The notes under the pieces: generated by a model | What the model was told of the DNA's origin: nothing | What the model saw: the letters and a program-made list of their open reading frames with translations, nothing else | Databases searched by the model: none | Translations under genes and position numbers: made by a program | Shown here: positions 1 to 5,560 of the stretch, one piece after another | Layout: each line of letters starts with the position of its first letter | Position numbering within the stretch: position 1 is the stretch's first letter | Source of the DNA: DASVHS01 sp036390755 | Lineage (GTDB): Bacteria > Acidobacteriota > Thermoanaerobaculia > Gp7-AA8 | Direction of reading: 5' to 3' | Assembly (NCBI GenBank): GCA_036390755.1 | Contig: DASWBH010000112.1 | Location: 1 to 5,560, forward strand | DNA length: 5,560 nucleotides

Positions 1-107
1 CGGTCGAGGTCGCGGTCGTACGCGACGTAGACCTCCCCCATCCCGCCCGCCCCGAGGGGCGCGCGTACTTCGTACCGCCCGAGGCGGGCACCGGCAGCAA
101 GGCTCAT
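1..107 (-). CDS. Serine/threonine protein kinase, N-terminal fragment (PknB-like)
   Basis: This is the 5' end of a gene that runs off the left edge of the window; 35 full codons are visible. Read on the minus strand it starts MSLAAGARLGRYEV and continues with the glycine-rich ATP-binding loop LGAGGMGEVY at about residues 18-27, followed by VAYDRDLD. The RYEV-x-LGxGGMGxVY-x-A-x-D pattern is the standard opening of bacterial Hanks-type (PknB-like) Ser/Thr kinases, in which the loop clamps the ATP phosphates. The catalytic lysine, HRD and DFG motifs would lie outside the window, so activity and any C-terminal sensor or membrane part cannot be judged. The ATG at 107 fits this family's usual short lead before the kinase fold. 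No Shine-Dalgarno sequence is visible, but a TATAAT hexamer lies 15 bp upstream. The gene is divergent from the unknown gene at 212. Confidence 0.9.
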   Translation of the reverse strand, partial: MSLAAGARLGRYEVRAPLGAGGMGEVYVAYDRDLD

Positions 108-121
108 GGAGTTGTGCCGCG

Positions 122-127
122 ATTATA
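122..127 (-). promoter_or_regulatory. Candidate -10 box (TATAAT) for the kinase gene
   Basis: Minus-strand TATAAT matches the sigma-70 -10 consensus exactly and sits in otherwise GC-rich DNA, 14 bases before the kinase ATG at 107. A start point about 7 bases downstream would leave a leader of only about 8 bases, which fits the missing ribosome binding site. No good -35 hexamer is seen at 16-18 bp; that position falls inside the adjacent palindrome. This is inferred from sequence alone. Confidence 0.4.
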
Positions 128-132
128 GTTAG

Positions 133-203
133 GGGGTCAGGTCTGGACTTCCCACTTTTTTCTACGCGGCGTAGAAAAAAGTGGGAAGTGCAGACCTGAC
201 CCC
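133..203. repeat. Near-perfect 35-bp-arm palindrome (REP/MITE-like), GGGGTCAGGTCTG type
   Basis: The left arm is 133-167 and the right arm 169-203, symmetric about base 168. The arms pair at 34 of 35 positions; the only mismatch is G146 opposite G190. The outer end is GGGGTCAGGTCTG and the inner part contains CCCACTTTTTTCTACGC. The element could form a long cruciform or RNA hairpin. Outer ends of this GGGGTCAGGTCT type are, from memory, found near REP-associated IS200-like (RAYT) transposases and as scattered non-coding copies, so a mobilised palindromic repeat is the best reading. There is no transposase here. It fills the spacer between two divergent genes, 25 bp from the kinase start and 8 bp from the ATG at 212, and carries the in-frame stop codon (197-199) upstream of that ATG. 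Confidence 0.85.
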
Positions 204-211
204 ATCTACTC

Positions 212-1954
212 ATGAACGACAAACGCAATCTCATCGCCCAATGGGCGTTCGACACGCGGCCGATTCTGCTGCGTTTTCACCTCTGGCTCGAAGACGTCGA
301 GGTGGCGCGCGCTCAGGACGCGCCGGTCTCCTCTTACACGTTCACGCCGCGCGGAATCGCGCGATGTCTGGCCATGACCTCCGCCGCGACCGCCCTCGGC
401 ACGCGGCTGTTCGGAGACTTCGGCGCGGGCGCCGGCAAAGACAAAGTCACGTACAACCAGGTGAAGAAGGCGGCCGACGCGATCAGCGCGTACGTCATGA
501 GCGAAGGTCTGTGGAGCCTCACCCGCACTGTCCCCGAGAACCACGCCATCATGGTCTCCCTCGGAGAAGGTCTGATGCCGAAAGCCGGCGAGACTCCCGA
601 GATGGGCGCGAACCCGCTCCTCGGATTCGGCCGCGTCTACGCCAGGCCGGAAGTCGCGAAGATCGTCGACCGCCGCGTGCGCCGTCTCCTCAACGAGCCC
701 GGCCACACGTTCGAACAGTTCCACCGCTGGCTGAAGGATCGCGGCATCACGCTGTGGGGCGCCGCTGTCGACACGCTCGAGAACACATCGCGGTTCGCCG
801 AAGGAAAAACGACCGGACCGATGACGGTGCTGCATCTGTTCGACTCGCCGCTGAAGATGGCGAAACCGTACGAGTCGTACATCGGATGCCTCACCGTTCC
901 GCGGCAGGTCACGTCCGCAGCCGAGGAAGCGGCGGTGCTGCTCGACTATCGCACGCCGCGCAAGCAGGTCGTCGAGTGCATCGAGGCGGCGTTCCCCGGC
1001 ATCGCGCGCGAGAACATTCACGTCTGGACACTGCGCGGTAAGAGCCGCGAAACGCGACTCCGCCCGCTGTGGGACGAGTGGAGCGCGCTCGGCGTGCATC
1101 TCGTCGAGGACGGATGGAAGACGCCGCACGGCATTCCGGTCTTCACCGATTCCGGCACGTACGCGCCGACGTTTCTGGTCGGCAGCTGGAAGGACAGGCT
1201 CGGCGCTGCGCACGTGTTTCTGTGCGACGGCTACGCTGCATCAGCCGAGGCGATGCAGGCGGCGAGTTTGTGCGAGGTGCTCGATGTGGACGCGACGATG
1301 GAAGTGTTGTCGTCGACGTTCGAGCTGCCGATCAACATCGAGCGTAAGGTCATGCGCCTCGACCCGGAGGCGTGCACCGCGGCGGAGTTCGACGGCGACG
1401 AGAAGATGCGCCAGCGCTACATCGACGCGATCCGCGACGCCGAGGCGTCGAACATTCCTCGCGGCAAGCGCGTGCTGCGCGCCGACGACTTCCTCCCCGA
1501 GAAGGACTGGAGCGTGCTCGCCAGCCTCGGCTACATGTGCGACGACCCGTACACCGGCGCGCCGGGAGTCACAAAGGTCAGCGACGGCGTGTACAAAGTG
1601 ACGACGCTGCTCGCGACGCGCAAGGCGTCATCGAGGATCACGTTCACTCTGCGTCTGATGGAGTCGCTCGATCAGGCCCGGCAGGTCTTCAGCCCGCTTC
1701 TCGTGCGATTCCTCTCCGGCATCGATCACACGCGCCGTCCGGTAAAGATCTCCGACTCCGGTCGCATCCGCAACGAGCTGCAGACGATGCTGTCGCAAGC
1801 GCTCGAGCATCACGGCGAGACGATCCGCGTGCACTTCGAGCGGATCGACCCGCAGGTGATGCCGACGCAGAAGCAGGAGCGGATCGCCGATGTCTTGCGC
1901 TGGTACAAGCGCGAGCATCCCGTGTGGTTCGAGTGGCTGGAAGTTCAAGGATGA
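212..1954 (+). CDS. Hypothetical protein, 580 aa, soluble, unrecognised family
   Basis: I do not recognise this protein. It is a long open frame with normal amino-acid balance, whereas the overlapping frames give Arg-rich nonsense, so it is very likely real. It begins MNDKRNLIAQWAFDTRP, with no signal peptide and no membrane-spanning hydrophobic stretch, so a cytoplasmic location is expected. Visible pieces include a Trp/aromatic-rich N-terminus (about 10-26), an Arg-rich helix-like segment RPEVAKIVDRRVRRLL (about 147-162), a Gly/aromatic stretch around FTDSGTYAPTFLVGSWKD (about 312-329), and a basic C-terminal third (from about 454) ending in WYKREHPVWFEWLEV. No nucleotide-binding loop, metal-binding Cys cluster or catalytic signature stands out. 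ATG 212 is the first start after an in-frame TGA at 197-199. No Shine-Dalgarno sequence precedes it, because the palindrome ends 8 bp upstream, so the true start could lie downstream. It is not clearly linked to the cytochrome gene that follows. Confidence 0.85.
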   Translation: MNDKRNLIAQWAFDTRPILLRFHLWLEDVEVARAQDAPVSSYTFTPRGIARCLAMTSAATALGTRLFGDFGAGAGKDKVTYNQVKKAADAISAYVMSEGLWSLTRTVPENHAIMVSLGEGLMPKAGETPEMGANPLLGFGRVYARPEVAKIVDRRVRRLLNEPGHTFEQFHRWLKDRGITLWGAAVDTLENTSRFAEGKTTGPMTVLHLFDSPLKMAKPYESYIGCLTVPRQVTSAAEEAAVLLDYRTPRKQVVECIEAAFPGIARENIHVWTLRGKSRETRLRPLWDEWSALGVHLVEDGWKTPHGIPVFTDSGTYAPTFLVGSWKDRLGAAHVFLCDGYAASAEAMQAASLCEVLDVDATMEVLSSTFELPINIERKVMRLDPEACTAAEFDGDEKMRQRYIDAIRDAEASNIPRGKRVLRADDFLPEKDWSVLASLGYMCDDPYTGAPGVTKVSDGVYKVTTLLATRKASSRITFTLRLMESLDQARQVFSPLLVRFLSGIDHTRRPVKISDSGRIRNELQTMLSQALEHHGETIRVHFERIDPQVMPTQKQERIADVLRWYKREHPVWFEWLEVQG

Positions 1955-1985
1955 AGTAACGATTTCATCCTTGATCCTTTTGTTT
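1945..1985 (+). terminator. Probable intrinsic terminator overlapping the stop of the unknown gene
   Basis: An 11-bp perfect stem (TCAAGGATGAA at 1945-1955 with TTCATCCTTGA at 1964-1974) encloses an 8-base loop. It is followed by a T-rich but interrupted tract (TCCTTTTGTTT). The left arm includes the TGA stop at 1952-1954. The stem is AT-rich and the T tract is broken by CC and G, so termination may be partial. Its position separates the unknown gene from the cytochrome gene. Confidence 0.6.
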
Positions 1986-2011
1986 CCTCCCGCCCGTTCG
2001 CACGAACCGAT

Positions 2012-2067
2012 TTCGTGTGAGTCCGCTCACGTGTGATTGCTCGCCACCCCTCGCGTGATCACACGAA
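2012..2067. promoter_or_regulatory. Cluster of CGTGTGA elements with a CRP/FNR-like dyad upstream of the cytochrome gene
   Basis: The heptamer CGTGTGA occurs directly at 2014-2020 and 2030-2036, and inverted (TCACACG) at 2059-2065. TTCGTGTGA at 2012-2020 and TCACACGAA at 2059-2067 form a 9-bp inverted pair. Within the cluster, TGTGA-GTCCGC-TCACG at 2016-2031 differs by one base from the CRP consensus TGTGA-N6-TCACA, and GTGATCAC at 2055-2062 is a perfect 8-bp palindrome. The cluster lies 80-135 bp before the cytochrome start, a plausible place for an activator or repressor. The binding protein is unknown; a CRP/FNR-family regulator is inferred from the half-sites only. No clear -35/-10 pair was found nearby. 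Confidence 0.45.
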
Positions 2068-2133
2068 CAGCTTCCCTTCCCCCTCCCGGAGCTGAATGTG
2101 TCGACCAACAACCGCAGCAACCGCACAACAGAA

Positions 2134-2140
2134 GGAAGGA
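2134..2140 (+). promoter_or_regulatory. Strong ribosome binding site fixing the cytochrome start
   Basis: GGAAGGA lies 5 bases before ATG 2146. This, with the canonical signal peptide that starts there, sets the start at 2146 and not at the in-frame GTG at 2098, which has no Shine-Dalgarno sequence and would put 16 polar residues before the signal peptide. Confidence 0.85.
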
Positions 2141-2145
2141 ACATC

Positions 2146-2235
2146 ATGAAGAGTACGCATCACAGCAGGGGCAGACTCCTGTTTGCGGTGTTTTCCGCCA
2201 TTCTCGTGGTGGGATTCGCCGCGAACACATTCGCC
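2146..2235 (+). other. Sec signal peptide of the multiheme cytochrome
   Basis: The 30 residues start MKSTHHSRGR (positive n-region), continue with a hydrophobic core at about residues 11-26, and end in a TFA site with Ala at -1 and Thr at -3. There is no cysteine at +1, so it is not a lipoprotein, and no twin-arginine motif. Export fits heme attachment in the periplasm. Confidence 0.85.
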
Positions 2236-5211
2236 GCGGACCCGCCGGTGAAAGTCACCGTCACGATCAGCGGCGATGCAGTTCCGGGCGCCACGGTGAC
2301 TGCGAAAGCAGCCGTCACGATTAACGACGGTACGACGCTACAGGGCATCCAGTGGACGCAGAAGAGTGGGGTGAAGGCAACGCTGGTCAACACGACCGGC
2401 GACACCGTCAACATCACGCTCCCCGACCGCGCCACATTCAAGCAGGCACTGATCACTGCCGCCGAGGAGGCGCCGATCGCGCAGTCGGATTATCCGGCGT
2501 GGGTGCCGAAGACTGAATTCGCGAACGGACTGCAGAACCGCTTCACCGTCATCGGCGTTGCGCCGCTGACACTCGAAGACGGGACGGCAGTGAACCTCGA
2601 CGTGGCCGTCACGACTTCATCGGGCACGTACCACACCGCAGCGCCGATCGTCGCGAACGTACCGTGGACGACTAGCACAGGACTACGCAACGTTCCTACG
2701 CTGCTCCCGGTTCTGCTGCAGGGCAAAAAGCAGGCGACCTACAACTGGACGCTGACCGTTCCGCAGGGCTCGACCGCGAAGCTGAACGATGCGGCGACGC
2801 AGAACCCCGACTTCACTCCTGATGTCGCGGGCGCGTACGTCCTTTCCGTCACGGACGTCGCCACCGGCAAGACAGTGAACATCACCGTCAACGCCGGTAC
2901 GTGGAAGGGTATCCTCGTCGGTCAGGACAGCAAGGGCCGTCCCACCGTCGACAAGGCCTGCACCGGCTGCCACGTTCCGGGCACGCCGACCTTCGATCTG
3001 TTCACGCCGTGGGCGAACTCCGGTCACTCGGAGATCTTCACGCAGAACGTGAACACCCCGGCCAATCATTACGCGACCTCATGCCTCGGCTGCCACACCG
3101 TCGGATTCAACGCGACGGCGGTGAAGAACAACGGCATCGACGATCAGTCCGACTTCCAGGCCATGGTCGACTCGGGCCTGATCCAGCACGCCGACAAGGG
3201 CAACTGGGACAAGATCCTCGCCCAGTTCCCGAACGCCGCCCGTTTCACGAACATTCAGTGCGAGAACTGCCACGGTCCGCAGAACAGCGTCGCGCACAAC
3301 AGCTCCGACACGCGGCTGCGTCCCTGGGATGCGCAGTATTCGCGCATGTCCCTGTCGTCGGACGTGTGCGGCTCGTGCCACGGTGAGCCGACGCGCCACG
3401 GCCGCTTCCAGCAGTGGCAGCTGTCCGGCCACGCGAACTACGAAGTGGCCACCTCCGAAGGCACCGACGCGACGTGCGCGAAGTGCCACAGTGCGCAGGG
3501 ATTCCTGCAGTGGCAGGACAAAGGCTTCTCGACGGCGAACCTCACCGTCACCTGGACTGCCGACGATGTGCATCCGCAGACCTGCCAGACGTGCCACGAC
3601 CCGCATGACATGGGCACGACCTCCGGCGATGCGAACACCAACGCGAAAGTCCGCGTGATGGGCAAGACGCCGCTCCTGATGGCCGGCTTCACCGCGAACA
3701 ATGTCGGCAGCGCCGCCACGTGCATGACCTGCCACAACGGCCGCCGCGGTCTCAAGGACGACGCGCACTTCGACACGACCGACCTCACCCGCGCTCCGCA
3801 CGAAGGTCCGCAGGCGGACATCGTCATGGGTCAGAACCTCTACTTCGCGAAGGTCGGCACCGCCGGCTTCCACGGACAGATCCAGGACGTGTGCGTGAGC
3901 TGCCACATGGAGAAGACTCCTCCGCCGACGACTCTGTCGAACGCCGGAGGCGGAACGAATCACACCTTCTACGCAAGCACTGCGATCTGCTCGAAGTGCC
4001 ATACCGAGATCACCGCTGAGTCCGTGCAGGGTCCGATCGTGACGAAGCTCGCTTCGCTGAAGGGTCAGCTCGAGACCTCGATCAAGACCGCGCTGCAGAC
4101 GCAGATCCGTCTCGGTAACGCGATCGATCTGAACGGTCAGAAGACGATCAAGAACGCCAACGACATCGCCAAGGTCGAGTTCATCTCCAGCCACGGCCGT
4201 CAGGGCGCGATCGTCACGCTCGCGAACGGCACGAGCATCCCTGACCTATCGCTGCAGGCGGTCAAGGTCGTCCGTCCGTCTGGCTCATCGGTCGAGATCT
4301 ACTCGCTCATCGATCCGGCCATTGCGAAGTCGGGCTGGAACTACCTGATGGTTCAAGCTGACAAGAGCAAAGGCGTCCACAACCCGGCCTTCGTCAACTC
4401 CGCTCTCGACGTCTCGCTCTTCGCCGTGACCACGCTCAACACCAACGGCACCGTCACGCTGGGCACCGGTGGCGCGAAGGACACGGGCATCGGCGGCGGC
4501 GTCGGCAACGGCGCGGGTGCAGTCTCGTGCACGACTCCGTTCGTCTACTGGACCGAGATCGCCGGCCACAACCCCGGCCTCGCGGGCAGCCAATGGCGCA
4601 CCGACCTCGTCGCGCGCAACCTCTCAACCAATGATGCGAACGTGAAGTTCATCCTCCATCAGGCCACCGCTGCAAACCTCGAAGGCAACGGCGTCGTCAC
4701 CGGCAGCTCGCTGAAGGCGTTCGAGGACGTCATCGGCCTGATCGGCGGCGCGAACAACATCGGCTCGCTGGAAATCTGCTCCGATCAGCCTCTGCTGGTC
4801 GCCGGCCGCATCTTCAACCAGGGCGGCGTCGGTACCTTCGGCCAGAACTTCGACGGCCGCGTCGCCGACCTCGGATACGGAGCCGGCCAGACGGTCAGCC
4901 TCATCGGCCTGCGTCAGAAGACCGACACCTTCCGCTCGAACATCACCGTCACCAACGCCGGCAAGACCGACGCGCAGGTGACCATCAATTTGTTCGACGC
5001 GACGGGCAAGTCCCTGACGAAGTACGACCTCGCCATCCCGGCGGGTCAGGCGCTGCAGGACACCGAGCCGTTCAAGAATCGCGCGAGCGCGCCGGATGTC
5101 GACTGGGGCTTCGCGACCATCACCGTGGTGAAGGGCAACAACATCCTCACCTCCGGATCGATGATCGACATGAAGACCAACGACCCGACCACGATTCCCG
5201 CGAAGCAGTAG
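2146..5211 (+). CDS. Exported nonaheme c-type cytochrome with Ig/PKD-like N-terminal and beta-rich C-terminal domains
   Basis: This 1021-residue protein probably transfers electrons in the periplasm or at the cell surface. A Sec signal peptide spans residues 1-30 (basic start, hydrophobic core LLFAVFSAILVVGFAA, likely cut in TFA|AD). Residues 31 to about 265 look like two beta-sandwich (Ig/PKD-like) units, the second with YNWTLTVPQGSTAKL and FTPDVAGAYVLSV. Nine CXXCH heme sites follow, with first cysteines at 272, 313, 372, 408, 444, 480, 526, 583 and 615. Two WxxSGH motifs (H294, H429) resemble distal heme-ligand motifs of the cytochrome c554/NrfA-type families, and CENCHGPQ at 372-379 also fits that group. 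A GVHNPAF motif (H745), typical after the hemes in large multiheme cytochromes, precedes a Gly-rich linker (772-795). The final beta-rich domain (about 797-1015) has WRTDLVARN and an isolated cysteine pair, C795 and C878, that may form a disulfide. No lipobox, membrane anchor or sorting signal is seen. Substrate and partner are not evident. Confidence 0.93.
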   Translation: MKSTHHSRGRLLFAVFSAILVVGFAANTFAADPPVKVTVTISGDAVPGATVTAKAAVTINDGTTLQGIQWTQKSGVKATLVNTTGDTVNITLPDRATFKQALITAAEEAPIAQSDYPAWVPKTEFANGLQNRFTVIGVAPLTLEDGTAVNLDVAVTTSSGTYHTAAPIVANVPWTTSTGLRNVPTLLPVLLQGKKQATYNWTLTVPQGSTAKLNDAATQNPDFTPDVAGAYVLSVTDVATGKTVNITVNAGTWKGILVGQDSKGRPTVDKACTGCHVPGTPTFDLFTPWANSGHSEIFTQNVNTPANHYATSCLGCHTVGFNATAVKNNGIDDQSDFQAMVDSGLIQHADKGNWDKILAQFPNAARFTNIQCENCHGPQNSVAHNSSDTRLRPWDAQYSRMSLSSDVCGSCHGEPTRHGRFQQWQLSGHANYEVATSEGTDATCAKCHSAQGFLQWQDKGFSTANLTVTWTADDVHPQTCQTCHDPHDMGTTSGDANTNAKVRVMGKTPLLMAGFTANNVGSAATCMTCHNGRRGLKDDAHFDTTDLTRAPHEGPQADIVMGQNLYFAKVGTAGFHGQIQDVCVSCHMEKTPPPTTLSNAGGGTNHTFYASTAICSKCHTEITAESVQGPIVTKLASLKGQLETSIKTALQTQIRLGNAIDLNGQKTIKNANDIAKVEFISSHGRQGAIVTLANGTSIPDLSLQAVKVVRPSGSSVEIYSLIDPAIAKSGWNYLMVQADKSKGVHNPAFVNSALDVSLFAVTTLNTNGTVTLGTGGAKDTGIGGGVGNGAGAVSCTTPFVYWTEIAGHNPGLAGSQWRTDLVARNLSTNDANVKFILHQATAANLEGNGVVTGSSLKAFEDVIGLIGGANNIGSLEICSDQPLLVAGRIFNQGGVGTFGQNFDGRVADLGYGAGQTVSLIGLRQKTDTFRSNITVTNAGKTDAQVTINLFDATGKSLTKYDLAIPAGQALQDTEPFKNRASAPDVDWGFATITVVKGNNILTSGSMIDMKTNDPTTIPAKQ

Positions 5212-5234
5212 TTGCTCTCAATCGCAGTTCCGTG

Positions 5235-5265
5235 GAGCGGCGGCCTTCGGGCCGCCGCTCTTTTT
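5235..5265 (+). terminator. Strong intrinsic terminator of the cytochrome gene
   Basis: An 11-bp perfect GC-rich stem (GAGCGGCGGCC at 5235-5245 with its complement at 5250-5260) is closed by a stabilising TTCG tetraloop and followed directly by TTTTT (5261-5265). It begins 24 bp after the cytochrome stop. On the opposite strand no T tract follows the hairpin, so it should act only on plus-strand transcripts. Confidence 0.93.
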
Positions 5266-5357
5266 GTCATTCTGAGCCGCGGAGACGGCGAAGAATCTGG
5301 GCGGTGGAACACGTGCCCCCACCCAGATTCTTCGCGCTCTGCGGCGCTCAGAATGAC
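5266..5357. repeat. Imperfect inverted repeat, GTCATTCTGAGC...GAAGAATCTGGG type
   Basis: The left arm 5266-5301 and right arm 5322-5357 are 36 bp each. The outer 12 bases (GTCATTCTGAGC) and inner 14 bases (GCGAAGAATCTGGG) match perfectly, while the central 10 bases differ at 5 positions. Imperfect pairing continues inward (GCGGTGG against CCCCCAC) to a small loop around 5309-5314. Similar GTCATTCTGAGCG...GAAGAATCT palindromes are, from memory, abundant dispersed intergenic repeats in Acidobacteriota and related genomes. It abuts the T tract of the cytochrome terminator and ends one base before the stop codon of the convergent gene, so it could also serve as a 3' hairpin for that transcript, although no T tract follows it on the minus strand. 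Confidence 0.85.
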
Positions 5358-5358
5358 G

Positions 5359-5560
5359 TCATAGCGGCAACCAGTACGACACCTTCACGAGAAACACATC
5401 ATGCGAAGGGGCATCGGGAATCGCGCGCAAGTCGCGGCCGAATCGGAAGTCGCCGATCGGCGCGACGACCGCGCGGTTCTCGTTCCACGCGAGGAACAGC
5501 GCTGAACCCGGCCGGAACTCCCACCGCACGACGGCCGACCCGCGCACGCTGCGGAAGTTG
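5359..5560 (-). CDS. C-terminal fragment of a DUF5916-type outer-membrane beta-barrel protein
   Basis: The last 66 codons of a gene entering from the right edge end at TGA (5361-5359). The visible protein runs from NFRSVRGSAVVRWEFRPGS through LFLAWNENR and GDFRFGRDLRAI to HDVFLVKVSYWLPL. The order RGxAVxRWExRPGSxLFLxW, then GDFxFGRD, then a final VFLVKxxYW strand is what I know as the C-terminal end of DUF5916 proteins, which often carry an N-terminal carbohydrate-binding family 9-like domain and a C-terminal outer-membrane barrel. The alternating hydrophobic/polar pattern and aromatic final strand fit that, but the specific function of the family is unknown to me. GTG or ATG codons inside this stretch are not the real start, since the frame stays open to the edge. 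The gene is convergent with the cytochrome gene. Confidence 0.82.
   Translation of the reverse strand, partial: NFRSVRGSAVVRWEFRPGSALFLAWNENRAVVAPIGDFRFGRDLRAIPDAPSHDVFLVKVSYWLPL

Noticed and set aside
124..129. TATAGT as a plus-strand -10 for the gene at 212
   Set aside because: No -35 match lies at suitable spacing, and the transcript would run through the whole palindrome; the minus-strand reading of the same bases as TATAAT is better.
133..203. Palindrome as a CRISPR repeat or an intrinsic terminator
   Set aside because: There is only one copy with no spacer array, and it lies between two divergent gene starts, where no transcript end is expected.
181..1041. 286-residue plus-strand frame overlapping the start of the unknown gene
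   Set aside because: It is strongly Arg/His-rich, starts inside the palindromic repeat and is out of frame with the more protein-like 580-residue frame.
206..1213. 335-residue open frame on the minus strand opposite the unknown gene
   Set aside because: It is Arg- and Ala-rich, has no recognisable domain and lies entirely over a better coding frame; long antisense frames are expected at this GC content.
2098..2145. Upstream GTG start adding 16 residues to the cytochrome
   Set aside because: There is no Shine-Dalgarno sequence before it, the added residues are polar and would bury the signal peptide, and ATG 2146 has a strong ribosome binding site at 5 bp.
3079..4194. 371-residue open frame on the minus strand opposite the cytochrome heme region
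   Set aside because: It mirrors a confidently identified nonaheme gene, is Arg/Val-rich with no motif, and has no plausible start signal.
5235..5265. Bidirectional terminator for the convergent pair
   Set aside because: On the minus strand the hairpin is preceded, not followed, by the A/T run, so no U tract would form for that transcript.

Overview
The window is GC-rich bacterial DNA, most likely from an Acidobacteriota member or a similar soil or sediment Gram-negative. Four signs point that way. A PknB-like Ser/Thr kinase begins at the left edge. The last residues of a DUF5916-type outer-membrane protein lie at the right edge. A large secreted multiheme cytochrome c ends in a beta-rich domain of a kind I associate with Acidobacteriota exoproteins. 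Two different palindromic intergenic repeats (starting GGGGTCAGGTCTG and GTCATTCTGAGC) are of types often seen in such genomes. The assignment rests on recognition, not on a search.

Layout: 1-107 (-) is the N-terminus of a Ser/Thr protein kinase with an intact glycine-rich loop. Positions 133-203 hold a near-perfect 35-bp-arm palindrome that fills the divergent spacer. Positions 212-1954 (+) encode a 580-residue soluble protein that I do not recognise, followed by a hairpin overlapping its stop codon. Positions 1975-2145 are a spacer with a cluster of CGTGTGA elements, including a CRP/FNR-like dyad, and a strong Shine-Dalgarno sequence. Positions 2146-5211 (+) encode a 1021-residue exported nonaheme cytochrome c, followed by a strong intrinsic terminator with a TTCG loop. 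Positions 5266-5357 are a second imperfect palindromic repeat. Positions 5359-5560 (-) are the C-terminal 66 residues of a DUF5916-type protein, convergent with the cytochrome gene.

The four genes do not form an operon: the order is -, +, +, -, and a hairpin and a 191-bp spacer separate the two plus-strand genes. The cytochrome is the clearest functional element. It carries nine CXXCH heme sites between Ig/PKD-like N-terminal beta domains and a C-terminal beta domain, which suggests periplasmic or cell-surface electron transfer. Its redox partner and substrate cannot be read from the window. The most interesting points are this cytochrome architecture with four hemes spaced exactly 36 residues apart, the palindrome lying 8 bp from a start codon, and the CRP-like control region.
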